NCBI GenBank assembly: GCA_027574665.1 | Contig: CM050690.1 | Coordinates: 37,229,165-37,293,164 of the forward strand | Length of the DNA: 64,000 nt | From: Rhynochetos jubatus | Lineage: Eukaryota; Chordata; Aves; Eurypygiformes; Rhynochetidae | Direction of reading: 5' to 3' | Part shown: positions 36,019-49,237 of the stretch, in pieces | Layout: the number at the start of each line of letters is the position of its first letter | Position numbering within the stretch: the stretch's first letter is position 1 | Translations under genes and position numbers: made by a program | The notes under the pieces: generated by a model | What the model was told of the DNA's origin: nothing | The model's input: the letters and a program-made list of their open reading frames with translations, nothing else | Databases searched by the model: none

Positions 36019-38629
36019 CTGTTTCTTTTTAGTGGAGATTCCTAATAACTATAGAAATCACCTAGAAGAAATCAAAGATAATCTTTGTAGTTCCAATGTA
36101 TTGTTTTATTTTACATCTCTTTTAACAACCCTCTTTATGTAGTGGAACTGTGAACACATATCTCTTGCTCAGAGTCAAAAACATTTCTTGCAGACTGCTT
36201 AATTGGACCCTTTTTTCTTTATACTTTTTTTTTTTGATTCAAATATCTTAGTATGGTGGCTGAGAAAATTCATTAATAAGGCAAATTATTTTCTTGGCAC
36301 CAGACACAGAAAAAGTAAAGGCTGGGCAAATTTATCCACGCTTCATACTTTTATCCATGTTCTGGAATACTCACAAGAAGTGTGAAGAAATACCATAGTT
36401 AATTTACTTTATCCCAATTTCTAGCATGACCGAAAGCATCCCACAGATACTATAGGAGGAACTTGCCAAAAGTGCTGCTGTTCTACTTCACTGTCCACAT
36501 AGTCCGTAGCTTTTGCATTGCTCCTGTGAACAGATGTTGGAACACAGCTTCCATATCCAACCATATTTATTTTGCAAATAAATTTGACCTAAATTTTCTG
36601 TCTTTGTTACTGTCAAATTCACCTCATCCAGGTAATAGGATTTAATGACAGTTAGACTGTTAGGACTGTAAGCAATAGAATGCAGATGCTTTAAATGGGA
36701 TTTGAGGTGTTACTCTCCACCTGTGCAAGTGCAGGCAGTTACTGTACATCAAGGGTGAGCTGCTGTGTCTCAGCTGCTCAGCATGGAGATCTCTCCATGA
36801 TAGTTTCAGAGAGGGTAGAATGGCACTTGATACAGAATAAAGTTCCTTCTCTTGCTATGATGGGCTGTTGCCTGAGGATTCAACCGGCAAAAGTCCTGAA
36901 GCTCCTAAAAGAAGGCAAATAAGATTAGTAGCTGCTGTACCTCCTCAGCTGTTGGCATCTTCTCAAGTAGCAAACAGGGTTTCTTTGCCCTATTAACTTT
37001 TTAGTCCTTCAAATCTTCTGACCTGAGAGTATGCTTCCCAGGTGCCCTATTAAAAGAACTTCACAAGATTTCTGCTGCTCTGGTTTCACCAGGTGTTTCA
37101 TTTCGTTTGGGGGAAGGGTAGTCTCACCTAGGGTTAATTCTCTCTGTTATCTCACAGAGCCTTAACCTGAAAACCGCTGACAGTGTGCCCACAACAGCAG
37201 TATCTTGACTATCATTCTTTTTCAGCGTATTTACAGTATGAATATTGTGTATGGTAATGTATAACAACGGTGTTGCAATCTGCATTAACCCAATCAATAT
37301 GGCTGTAATTCATATTCAAGTTAATTTTGTAACTGCACTTGGCAACGTGGTTTTATGCTCATGTACTATAAAACAACTAGAAAATATATAAAAATAATAC
37401 TTTTTACATTTTTACTCATAGCTAAAGACTCCTAAACATCTATGTTCCATTGGATTATATTACAAGCTTAAATATTTCAGGGTTCCCAGCAAGACACCTG
37501 AAACCAAAAAATTGCTGTAATTTAATTATGCCTATTAATGAAATTCTCTAAACTTCTATCAGCCTGGAGCTTTATGGTGAACTTCTGAATATCAAAACTC
37601 ACGCAGCTGAATCTCATTCAGAATCTGGCCTTGTTGAAACTCGTTTCAGTAAATTAGGCTGAGATAAGCTATGAAAAATTTAGATCATTAAAAGGAAGAA
37701 GAGTCTTGCAAAAGATAATATTAAATGTTAGCATAAATAATTCCTAGCATATATTATGTAAATTTAGTTTTTAAACAAACAGTTACAGAAAAAGACCACA
37801 GTGTCCAAGTGAACTAAATATTTGGTGGCATCCTAGCTATTTGAGGCTCAATAAGTACCAGTACAATCTTAGTATAGTAAAATAAATAGTTAAGCAGTTC
37901 CAGTTTGTCTTTTACGTTTATGAAATCAGATCTTTTCTCTCTTTCCAGTACAAGAAAGAAGAAAAGCTAACAATAATGCACACACACGTACACCTCCTAC
38001 TTCAGAACAGAGATATATGCCAGTATTACCTTCATAACTGTACAAAGCATTCAATTTTCTACCACTTTGAGAGACGAGATGGGAAGAAGCCCCCTAACAA
38101 ATGCTGGTACGTATTTTACAGAAAGAAGAAAGGAGAGTTATACTCTATTTCATAGTAACCGATCACGTATTTCCAGAACCGTACACTGCTTATGTTGTTA
38201 TGAAGCTGTGTATCACAGAGAGTGGCAAAGTCCACCTTCCTCCTGTGTTTATATTCTTATACATATGCAATTCGTAAAATATTCAGATGTGATTTACTCT
38301 TTTTTTGTTTTGAAAAACAAAATAAAGATATACCATAATTTCCTTTCTTCTCAAAGTCATGTGTATGCATGAACACATATATGAGTGGGGTAATTAATTT
38401 ACCTTGTATCACCTTGGTAAGTTAGGGGTCCCTCTCATTACATCTTGGTTATGTCTGCAATTATCTGAGACCAAATGTTACTTCCATCACGTTCCCAGTG
38501 TTTCTTTGCTCTTCTTCTCTCTTGCCTCTCTCTCCCCCCTTTGCTTTTTAACAGCTTCTAACCATTTCCTGTTGCACAGTGGCTGAGAAAGCTCTCTCAG
38601 GTCCCAAGTGCAAATCAATAAGTTATAGT
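36019..38629. other. Unique non-coding DNA, no gene seen
   Basis: AT-rich single-copy DNA. Frames up to 101 codons (38067-38372) show no domain. T-rich run near 36224-36234. No repeat recognised. Confidence 0.5.
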
Positions 38630-39060
38630 GATTCATAAAAATAAGTCTGTCATCATTATTGTTCAATTATTGCTCAGTCTGTTGAAAGATTCTTCAAGAG
38701 CTGGAGGTTTCCTCACTAATATTTATAATCTGCATTGAACAGTGCTAATGAATGAGTGGGTGTACATTAGGCTGAAATGCAGTGGTATATGATTTATACT
38801 AAGTCCATATCTGATTGTTAATGTTAAATCCATTAATGTGTCTCTTAGATCTGCCTTAATGTAATTCCCTGCATACAATAGAGCTTAAACATTCCCATTT
38901 ACTTAGCTTTTCATTACTGGTTGAATATTTGTCTTTATTACATCAGCCTATGATAAATTGTACTTGAGATATTTTGAAAAATAACACTTTATTAAAGCTT
39001 CACTTGTCAGAAGCCAATATCTTTAAAATTATTGGCATGTTTGGTAAAAAATAACCAGCT
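38630..39060. promoter_or_regulatory. Candidate enhancer-like element
   Basis: Repeat-free sequence rich in TAAT cores and ATTTATAATC/GATTTATAC-type motifs without simple repeats. It looks like a conserved non-coding element; evidence is appearance only. Confidence 0.25.
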
Positions 39061-42000
39061 GATGGTAGAAAAGTAAGAAAAAAATTCAAAATATTCAACC
39101 CTAGTTCATAAAACCAAGATGCTAAAGGAAGAAATCTACATTTTGTCTTGAGGAAAAGATATTCACAAACAGTTTTCACTTGGAAGAATAAAAGATACTA
39201 TGTTTACCTTAACTGTCACCTCCTGAGTGTCTCCAAGGGAAGAATTCTTTTCTCTAGCTCAAAATTGCTTTCTCCTGGAAAAAGCCATTAGACAAAAAGT
39301 GTAAATAGGAAAAACAGAGTAGGGAGAACATGCTGGAAATCATCAACTTCCAACTCAGGTCAGGCATTTCCCAGCAATTCTGCAAAGACCACGGAGTGTT
39401 AAATACACAGGCTGACTACAGCATTTCTTCTCACATACGAGAGTTTTCTGTTCATGATACATACGAACACAGCCCAGGACTGCCAAGTCAGCCTGGGGTG
39501 TATTGCTGATGCTGCCTCCATGCTGTATTTCTTTTCTTCTTACCTGGATGTTTCTGTTGTTGACTAGACAGACTCAGGGAGAGTTACTCTGTCACTATTT
39601 AGCTGTTATTTTCAACCCCTTTTGCTGTAGAAGAGAGCCAAAATCGGAGCATTATCAGAGCGTTTTAGGCTTGATTTTATCTTAAGAGGAAGGATTGGTC
39701 ATTTAAATAGATAGAATTTTGATAGAATTGATAGAATGCAGATGATTTACAAGTAAAAAGTCCTCTTTTCTGGTGCAGGAGACATTAAACAACGTAGCTT
39801 CTTTCCTCACATTCCCACAGTTCTTCTAGCCAAATATTTATCTCCCAAAATTTCTCTCAGGCCAGCAGCACCATCCTCATTCACTGCTCCAAAGCATCCT
39901 TGGGCTCTGATATTCTAGGCCTCTGCTTTCACCCCTGCATTTTCTTGCCTAAACTGATATTCAACAGAGTTCCTTTATCCAAATACCAAATAGTTTTGTT
40001 CAGGCTTTAGTTTGTGTAGGAATGCAATATTAGCTGCCTGCCACATACATTAAATGAAAATCAACAGCTGAATTTACCGATCTCAGGACTTCCATTGTTA
40101 CGCAGCGTATGTTGGTCAGATTCAGAGTTGTGTCTTTCCAGCAATGCAAAATCACCAGACGCACACTTTATCAGTTCCCTGAGTTTTTCTTCTCACTATG
40201 GATATACAAAACCCACATAGTAAATAGAACACTATAGCTATAAGGTGTCAATCCCTGAAAATAGGGTTTGGCCTGGAAGTCCCCTGCACTAGACCAACCC
40301 TTATGGGCAAATGTCAAAGGACAGCTCCTGCTCCTCAGAAAGGACAACGCACACAGCTGCCCATAAAGGACCATGCAAGCTGGAGTCCTTCCTAGCAACT
40401 CTCTTGAGCAGATTTTTCGTTGTCCCTCACTCAGAGCTCTGTCCAGAAACACAGTGTAAATCCAAGTGTATAAACTGCTGTAAATTATCCCACTGTATTT
40501 GGAGAGATCTTTAAAAATTCCAACAAATAACCCCTGTTATTACATCAGTTATATAGTAATCTAAGTAATCACTGAGATCTTCACTTTCTGTATTAGGTTT
40601 TCAAAAGTTTCCTTGTTCTGTATTCGTACATTCTAATCTCTTTAGAGTCTAAGAACTGAGCTCAATTTTTCCACAAATTCTCCTGCCAGCACAAGCAGCC
40701 TGGGTGTCTTTGCCTGTGTCACTCTAGACTTGGGCAATTTGGAAGTATGGGAGTTTGGGCTGGTAAAAACTTTGGATAGCTTTAAGCCCAGTTCTTCTTA
40801 AGGTTAACAAGGAATTTCCTTTAAATCAACACCTTAAAGTTGATTGGGATATAAAGAGCTGTGAAATTATTTTATCTTTCTTGCTATACAGAGCTTTTCC
40901 ATCTTCTTAGTATGTTTCTTTCCCTAAGCCTGCCAAAATGTAGCCTTCTTCAGAGCGGGCATCTGCTTTCCCAAGCTGGAACAGGCTTTGCTGGCTCCCA
41001 GAACCTGCAGGCAAAAAGAATTTGCAAGTCATACAGGCTCACTGCTGCAAGCAGAACAGGCTACTTGCAGATGAATGTTGGTTCTTGATAGTTCTGTGGA
41101 TCCTGCTGCAATCTGTCTCCCAGATAAGACTCAACATTGTGCAAAATGTTGCAGTCTCTGTTTAGTGGCAATTTAGCAACTAGACAGCATTGATAAGGAG
41201 GGAATGTAGATCACTGAAGATTGGTTCTAGTCACACAAAGGGTACGTGTTGATTCTGAAAATGTCAGAAAATCCCATTTAAACATCACAGTCTCCTAAAT
41301 AATAACCCTGAGACCTACTGGTGTATTTTTCTTTTGATTCACTTCTCTGATAGAGGTTACAGAAATATTTGTCACATAAATTAAATAATATAGGTAGCTA
41401 GCAGAACATGCACAAAAATCTGCAAACACATTGTGGTATTTTCTTCTTTGCTGTTTTTAATTTTATCTTGGCATTTTCTGATTTTGATACCAAAAAAATT
41501 CAAGAATAAAACACAAATAAGTAAAAAAATATCTAATTTATTACTGTGTTCCAGAACAGGTAATAATTGTGGGTTTGGTTTTTGGGTTTTTTTTACAAGG
41601 AATGATATTTTCTGAGCTCATTCCAGTTAGGAGGGTGGGAAGAAGTTTGTCCGTGTTACCAAAAACCCACAGTAGATGCTGACATCCTTACAGACAGTCT
41701 TACCAGAGGAATCGAAAGAGAATGGACTTTTGGGAACAAAACCATTTTCTCCCTGCTAGGTCTGATGTCTGACTTCCTGCATCTTGCTTTTCAGCAGCTG
41801 GCACAGAAAATTCACACCAAAGTCGCCAGGGAATTTTAAAGTTTCTGAGGCATATTGCTGCCCCGCTGACCCTGACCCAAATTAAGCAGCCATTAAGTTG
41901 GATGGCCACTCCAGCCTGCCCGCACTTCCCAAATTATCTGTCAGTGGGCATATGCCTAGGAAATCCTCCCCTAACCAGAATCCAAGATTTTAGAGTTTCT

Positions 42001-43064
42001 GCCATCCCATCCTAATTCCCAATCCTAAAATTATTAGTTTGATCATTAAAAAATAGAGGTGTCTGCATATATCCTCTTTCAGACAAACCACTAGACAGTA
42101 GTGCCTGGTATGAGAAAAATCAGGTATGTCTTGTTCCAAGGTTGGTGATAGCACTTCCTAAACAATTCCTTCATGACATTAATTTCTTCACGTTACAAAC
42201 AATAATTCAGATCTGTTTGCAGTAATGTGAATGGAGAAAAGCCAAAACACAGATGACAAGGCATAAAATCTGAGCCAAAGCAAGACATAAAACCTTGACT
42301 ATTTTCTCACCCTCACAGAAGATCCCTCTAAGGGGATGCCAAGGTTCATTAATAAGTCAGTGGACAAAACTTGCTGTGACAAGTTACTTTACCTGCAATT
42401 AACTTGCACACGGAGCAGTGCTTGGCTTTGACTGTGCTAATTTGAAGTTATCAATCTGCTGCTCCCACCTAGTGTGCTTCTAGAAGGTCCTTTAGCATCA
42501 CAAGCATAAACACACTGGTGCTTCTGCATCTGGGAGGTGTTTAAAGAAAGAGAAGTAGCTTTCTGTTAGGTATGCAGTCTCCAGCTGAACACATATTTTC
42601 CCCCTTACGGCTTGATACAGTTTCCAGTGAACAGTCTTTCCACATATCCCAGTGGTAGGCAGAACAGAATTCAGTTACCTTTCTATGGCAAAGAAGATGC
42701 TTGGGGCTAGTAACAGGGATACTTCCTAATCCTGTGTGCCCTAGAACTCCCGCTATAGTAAATCACCGCCATTTGTGTCCCCCCATGGTAACACAATGCA
42801 TAGAAAAGTAGGTTTCTTTGCTTGGTGTCACTGTGCACCTTAAAGGTCTGGACACAACCCAGAGGTAAGCACATTTTTAAAACAGTACTACAGATAAGAA
42901 AAAATAGACCATCAAATTACCCCACTAAGAGATGTATGAAACATTCTGGAAGACCAGATTTCAGTGATAAATATGCTTATTTTAGTTGAATAACTATTTA
43001 TCATTCATCATTTTGGTAAGAAGATGGAATGGTCAATTTGCACAAATGTGTTTCTCAGTCTGGG
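39061..43064. other. Unique non-coding DNA, no gene seen
   Basis: A short GATAGAATT tandem occurs at 39707-39738. Frames up to 93 codons (40171-40452 minus) have no domain. 42340-42520 is repeat-free with mixed composition and could be regulatory. No transposon is recognised before the LTR at 43065. Confidence 0.5.
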
Positions 43065-43590
43065 TGTGCTGGTTCTGGTTGGGACAGAGTTAATTTCCTT
43101 CACAGTAGCTAGTATGAAGTTAATGTTTTGGATTTGTGCTGAAAACAGTGTTGATAACACAGGGATGGTTTGTTGTTGCTGCACAGTGCTTACACAGAGT
43201 CAAGGCCTTCCCTGCTCCTCACACCACCCCACCAGTGTGGAGGCTGGGGGTGCACAAGAAGTTGGGAGGGAACACAGCCAGGACAGCTGACCCCAGCTGA
43301 CCAAAGGGATATTCCAGACCATGTGACGTCATGCTCAGCATATAAAAACTGGGAGAAGAAGAAGGAATGGGGTGGGGGGGAACATTCAGAGTGTTAGCAT
43401 TTGTATTCCCAAGTAATTGTCGCGTGTGATGGAGCCCTGCGTTCTTGCGTATGTCTGAACACCTGCCTGCCAATGGGAAGTGGTGAATTAATTCCTTGTT
43501 TTGCTTTGCTTTTGCTTTGCCTATTAAACTGTCTTTCAACCCATGAATTTTCTCATTTTCACTCTTCCAATACTCTCCCCCATCCCACCA
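43065..43590 (+). mobile_element. Solo LTR, avian ERVL-like (copy C)
   Basis: Begins TGTGCTGGTTCTGGTTGGG and ends CCCATCCCACCA. It carries a complete CRE (TGACGTCA, 43324-43331), a TATA box (TATAAAA, 43341-43347) and an ATTAAA poly(A) signal (43523-43528) in the right order, so it is a plus-strand LTR with U3, R and U5 visible. It lacks the last part of U5 present in copies A and B. TGGG lies on both sides (43061-43064 and 43591-43594), either a 4-bp target duplication or a coincidence at a 3' truncation. No internal viral sequence adjoins it. It is clearly diverged from A and B and represents a separate insertion. Confidence 0.88.
43324..43347 (+). promoter_or_regulatory. LTR core promoter: CRE and TATA box
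   Basis: TGACGTCA is a perfect CREB/ATF site and lies 9 bases upstream of TATAAAA. This is a typical LTR U3 core promoter. Whether it is active in this genome cannot be told from sequence. Confidence 0.6.
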
Positions 43591-43594
43591 TGGG

Positions 43595-44045
43595 ATTTAT
43601 TCACTGCTTTAATAATTTAGTATGTTGCCCATTAGATTGAGGAAATACTCGTTACAGTTTCGTACAAGTCTTATATCCAAGTGTGAAAAATAGATCTGTA
43701 TTTACATATCATTTAACAAATAGACCTGGCTCTATTCTCCATTATATTTTATCTTGGCATAATTCAGCCAATTAGTTAGTGTAGTATCTGTTAGTATGTG
43801 TATAATGTTAAACTTTAATTCTTCCTCAGAGGTACAGGATGAATTTGGGCAAGAAACCAGACTCACTGAAACAGTAAGCCCCTAAGGGCATACAGGATCG
43901 TACCTGCAAGACCGTACAGATTTCTAGTTCCTGCTAGGTCCCTAAATCCCAATAGTTTAAGTTAAAGTTGGCCATTTAAACATTTTTATGGTTTGGGGCC
44001 ACAGCGGCTGCAAGAGATGCAAACTTTCACTACTGTCAATTAAGC
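43595..44045. other. Unique non-coding DNA between LTR and direct repeat
   Basis: AT-rich, with no frame or repeat of note. Confidence 0.5.
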
Positions 44046-44096
44046 TGTCTTAGCCCACTGCCTGTAAAACCTGTCCCAATAACTGCTTTTAAATAT
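44046..44096 (+). repeat. 51-bp direct repeat, left copy
   Basis: Begins TGTCTTAGCCCACTGCCTGT and ends GCTTTTAAATAT. It matches 45562-45612 with a single difference (A at 44079, G at 45595). Flanks are not similar. Not recognised as a known transposon. Confidence 0.95.
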
Positions 44097-45088
44097 ATAC
44101 GATGAAATAAACTTTGTGCACACGCGTACTTGTATACACACCAAGACTTTTTTGTGTGCATATATGTAAGTGTGCGTGGGTGTGTATACAGGCACATGCA
44201 TACACAGCCGTGTCTAAGTATGGATTTGTGTGCGTACCATGTACTACTACTTTTCATAATCTTGGCCTGCGATATACAGCATGGATTTGAGACACAGGAC
44301 TGACATGAACAGACGACAGTAAGGTTTAATTTTTTAAAAAATTTCATCCATGACTAATATCGCATCCAAGATCATGAAAGTTTGAATGGTTCATCTGTTT
44401 AGTGAAGTTATTGGCAGGACTATGCACAGAGCAGCACATTTTAAGAAAATAGTGCAGAGAACTTGCAGTGAGCCGACTCCAAACTTGCAGAGAAAGCCCT
44501 GCTCCCAGAAGTGTGTCATCCTCCCAGCCATATCACCATTTTTCACAGTATGCCACAAGATATTGCAGGTCCTTTGAATACATTCTGCAATAACCAACAA
44601 AAAAACAGAAAACAGATGTCATTAACTTACTGTTGACCGTGAATTTGAAGCAAAGTGTTGAAACCATAAGCTACTTCTGGATGTCTGTAGTATCTGACAG
44701 AAGAAGTTTGACAGGCAACCCCTACAACTGTCAGGCCCCCAAAGCAACGAAGTAGGAAATAAAAGTGCTCCCAAACATGTTTAAAATGATTCATCTCAGC
44801 GTTTCGCTTTGAAACGAGGAACAAAAATGGAAGCATTCCTATTCCCTATTGAAAGTAATCACAGTTTTATATCCCTCAGTATTTACATAGAGCGAGCTGT
44901 TTATTTAGAATCCTTGGTGATAAGGACACAGCAAGCTCATAACTTATTATATATTCTCTTTTCATTTTGTCTTTTTTGGGGCGAGAATTATGTATATTTT
45001 ATGATAACCCAAAATGACTTATACATAAAAAATACAGACTTTACAGATAAAAAGGATTAGTAGCAGGTAATGCATTTTCCATGAGTGG
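44097..45088. other. Non-coding DNA with alternating purine-pyrimidine tract
   Basis: 44117-44245 is rich in TG/CA and TATA steps (GTGTGCATATATG, GTGTGTATACA), a decayed microsatellite with Z-DNA potential. Frames on both strands up to 103 codons arise from this composition and have no domain. Confidence 0.55.
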
Positions 45089-45460
45089 CTATAGGGCTCT
45101 CAGTTCCAGAATGTACAGGCTGCATACAAATGAATTGATAAAAGTCTGAGGCTGCGGATGGGTAGAAAGGCTCATGCTTTGCTGGAGATGATTCTTAAAG
45201 TTACAATAAATCAGACAGACAGTGTCGGCCTTTGAGGATAAACCTGTGATGGCTTGTTGTGCCTCTTTGAATCGCCTCAGAGGCCCAGGGACTAAAAAGT
45301 GCCTAGATGTCACATTAAATCTACCGGGAGGATGGAGCACTTCAAAGAGGAACGCAATCAGATCTGATGGAAAATACATTTTCTGAAAGCTACTGACAAA
45401 AAAGTAATCTTTGATGTGGATGTTGAATAACAATTGATATTGTCTTTCCTGACATTTTTC
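45089..45460. promoter_or_regulatory. Candidate enhancer-like element with open minus frame
   Basis: Repeat-free, mixed composition. It is open on the minus strand for 114 codons (45089-45433), with no known domain. Motifs include CAATAAATCAG, TAATCTTTGATG (TCF/LEF-like CTTTGATG) and AACAATTG. Probably non-coding; could be a conserved element. Not provable here. Confidence 0.3.
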
Positions 45461-45561
45461 ATTATTGCTGTCTTATACAGCCTACTTCATGTATTAAAGC
45501 AATATTAACTGTTTGACAGGGACAAATCCTCAAACTATCACATAAGCAATTGTTTCTGAAT

Positions 45562-45612
45562 TGTCTTAGCCCACTGCCTGTAAAACCTGTCCCAGTAACT
45601 GCTTTTAAATAT
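45562..45612 (+). repeat. 51-bp direct repeat, right copy
   Basis: Partner of 44046-44096 in the same orientation, offset 1516 bp, one mismatch in 51. Such identity without matching flanks suggests a recent local copy event or a short dispersed repeat. Confidence 0.95.
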
Positions 45613-48600
45613 GATGGTATACTCTTTTCCGTGACTTGCTAGACAGTGTCTGAGCCTTGGCATAATACAATAGAGTCTAGGGGATATTAAAAATGGTTAG
45701 GTGGTTATGAGGTGTCATTTGATTATAAGCAAGGTACAGCAGTGTTTTCTGAAGGTGACTTTTAATGAGAGAGGTCTATAAAAAGTTAGTCCTTATTATT
45801 CCCAATCTACAATGCACATTTATAGCAAGTATATCTACCTGAGAAATTTCAAATCTCCTGCAATTCTTGCAGCTTAAAAGAAGAAAAAATAAATGTACAG
45901 GAGATCTTTGTTATTTATGCAAAGAAATAAAGCAATCTGTAGCTGTACAAAATGCTATAAAATATACTGCAGATAAATCCCCCAGTTGTTACTGGAGAGA
46001 AATTCAAGCAGATCTAGAAGCTACGTGTCATTTCACAGGGCCGGATCCCTCCTGAGGTATGATGTCTCAAACCCCTACTATAACAATGTGCTGCTTTACC
46101 AAAGATCTTTATAAATCCAGAACCCCAGATTCCAAGATGACCTTGAGCTACTGAGCAGGTAGGTGGAAAGGCAGCTGTAGCTCTAATCAGACTGGAATAC
46201 AGGGGTTAACCGCATGAGCACGGGGAAAGGCACATGTACAGAACACCCAAGCCTGAGAGTAAATTGCAACAGCAAGATAATCTACCGCACTCAGGTTCCC
46301 ACAAGTTACTGGTATTTCTGTTGCACTATAAAATAAGGAAGATGTGGCTGTCCCTGCTTACTTCCAATTTCCTTGACAGCCTTCATTTTTTCACACTTTT
46401 GGAAGATGGCTTAACCATCCTTTTCTCCCTTACCACTGCCACTACCAGAGCCACCACCAGGAGCCTTCTGCAATCACTCATTTCAAACAATTGCTCCTTT
46501 TCATGGAAGAGTCCCTCGATAAGGTTTTCTACGGAGTCCCTCCCCAGGGAAAATGTTTAATGGAGTACAGTTAACCTGTTGTATAGCATGAACTGAAAAC
46601 AGTTCACTTAAGAGGCTCCACAGAGTAACTGAAAGAGTATCTCTAGCAGGAAAGCGTAAGCAGCATCGCTGTCCGACTGCACAGTGTGCATCTCGAATGC
46701 ATTAGATATTTCATTAGCAAGCAGAAGAGTTTCAAAGACAGCATTCGGCTACACCTCTTTGCTACACAGAAACACACCTCTGTTGCCCTCCAACACAGAG
46801 GAAAAGCTGTCATTTGTCACTCTTCTGCATTGCCCTTTGGCCCTGCCTGTGTGTGCTCTGGAAGGCAGTCATCACCAGGAGGATGAGGGTAAGTTGCATT
46901 GCCACTAACATTTCTGCCAAACCCAGTCCACGTATGGCTAGTGCTGAGTTATCAGATTCCCTGTGGAACCAGGCATTCAGACCTACTTAGCTTCTGCCCA
47001 GAAAGCGGTTGCTGTCTTCTCATGAAGTAGAAACAATGAAACTTTCTACTCGTGGATGATTTGCAAGTGACAAATGACTCTACTCCTGTTCTCAAAAAAA
47101 AAAAAAAAGACATCAATATTCTCAGCATCTTCAAAGGTTATTCTTTCTTATCTCCTAATCCTGACTACTGCTGTATTATTTCAGAATTGGCTGAGGCCAA
47201 ATACATCCTGTATATACTTCAATCTAAAGTTCACACTGGCCCCTTTAGGACTCCAGCTCCTTGCCATTTCAACCCCAGTTGTTCCACCAGGAGGGATTTA
47301 TTTTCTTTTATTCTCTACATTGCACTGTCCCTGGTGAGAACTCATCCACTCCCCGGTTTCCTAACACCTTCCTTCTGAGTTATTGAAATGAGGCTGCTTG
47401 GCCAGCTGAAACTTCTTTGAAGTCTGGGAATATTTCAGATGTCAAGTCATGAGATTTCCTCTCTGTTTTAGACTGCTGCTTGTGCTTGTAAAGATCTATG
47501 AACTACTAAGCATTAAAACCCTATACACAGTGAACTGCTGGTACTGATTTTGCAATCCTACAGTAAATGCAGGAGGGGAAAACCACAGAAATTACCATAA
47601 TGCATCCTCCATGGAATATTAGAAGGATTATTGTTCTTGGGGGACGGGGAAATAAAGATCCATTAGTTGGCAAAAGATGTGTAAAAAGCTTTTTGTTCTG
47701 TTCTTATGCCACTGAGGTCAAACTAACAATCCTCTCTCTGCACAGTTCATGGTTTGACTGAGAGGAAGTCTGGCTAGCACCACATCAGAAACATTGCAGC
47801 CACATCATGCAAAGCAGCCAACCAATATGAACTCACGCTACCACCTTACTTTTGTCCAAAGTTTTCTGAAGGGTTAATACTGTGTCTGCCGTCTTTACAA
47901 CCGATCCACGATTGCCTGTCTTCCTACGGCCAGCAAACACGTCATCCCATGCGCTCTGGCTTGGACTGAAGCGCTAGCACACGCCCTCACGTCGCTTGTG
48001 CTGCTGCTTGGGTTTGGTATTAAACACAGGGCAGTTACCGCTTCCCTTGCTGGTTTGGGGCTTAATTACATAAGGCACAGAGATACAGTGTGTGACTGCA
48101 AAGTTCAACAAAGCAAAGTAAGAAGCAATCAGCAGGTTAGTTCGTAAAAGAAATGTAGTCTTGAATTAATGAGAACAAAGCACTTGTGAGAAGCTGATCT
48201 TCAAGGGGAGCAGCCAGGGCAATTGCCTGGGGCTCCAGACTCATGGTGACCCTTTCAAAGCTGTAGTTTGGCAGCAGTGAAGGGTCGTGACTTGGTACGC
48301 AGGGAGAAGGAGGAAGAGGGAAAGGGGACAAGCCATGACTCCTTCCCATATTTCTAATAAGAACAGGCTTGCTGCAGAAGCAACCAAGTTGCTCCTGCTG
48401 GGTAGTCAAGGTCCTATACATTGTTAGTACTACAACTGCTACGATTCAGCCCAGCTCCCTCTGAAAACCACAGTCCTCTGCTACAGCTAACCATTTTTGT
48501 ATGCACAAAGCAAGGGAGGGCCACGACATCTAACAGGCTTTGAATTACTGCTGCCAGAGAGAAGGAGCCCAAATTTAGCACTTAATTTTGCTCATGCCCC

Positions 48601-49194
48601 TTCACAGCCTCTGCACACACCTCTGCACATTGAGCGGGACTCACAGATTCACGGCTTTCCTGAGCAGAGCTGTGAAAGGATGCAAATTGCTCCGTAATTA
48701 CTCAGATGCCTTACAGAGGCCTGTGCTACTCAATGTCCAATTTATAACTAATCAGCCCTGTACAACAAGAAGCTCAACATACAATAACAGCTGATTCTGG
48801 CTGGCTCTCAGCTCTTAGGAGTTACATCCCTGCAGGTTGTAACAAGACAGTTTTATAAAGCTGTGTGGGTAAGAAAAATCATCAAGGTCACCATTTTCAA
48901 AAGCACCTAGAGCTGAAATGAAAGGCTAAGCAGATGGTGTGTGGCACAGAGTCAAAACTTTCCTAACTATCGTCCTTTTTTTCCCAGCTCCCCTGACAAA
49001 AGCGTATGTGAGTTGTCTACATAAACTCAGCTCTGATTTTCAATATTTTGCCTTAAGACAGTTAAACTGATATCTATTAGTACTGCGATGTTTTCAGCGA
49101 CTGTCTTATGAGCATATAATTCTACCTTTAAACAGGTAAGCACTTAAAGGTATGTAGAATTTCTAAGAGAGCAAGTACTTCAAGTCCTGTCATT
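45613..49194. other. Non-coding DNA, no gene seen
   Basis: Contains A15 at 47094-47108, a locally CpG-enriched stretch at about 47885-47995 that is too short to call an island, and frames up to 108 codons without domains. No transposon is recognised. Confidence 0.5.
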
Positions 49195-49237
49195 CAAAAC
49201 TCTGCATTTCCCATTTCCCAAAACTCTGCATTTCCCA
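49195..49237. repeat. 19-bp tandem repeat, period 24
   Basis: CAAAACTCTGCATTTCCCA occurs at 49195-49213 and 49219-49237, identical, separated by TTTCC. Confidence 0.9.

Noticed and set aside
44670-44690. GCTACTTCTGGATG shared with the outer edges of both inverted-duplication arms
   Set aside because: A 14-base match is expected several times by chance in 64 kb, and the similarity does not extend on either side.
48214-48240. Near-palindrome around GGCAATTGCC
   Set aside because: Only 10 bp are symmetric and an extra base breaks the outer arms; unremarkable.
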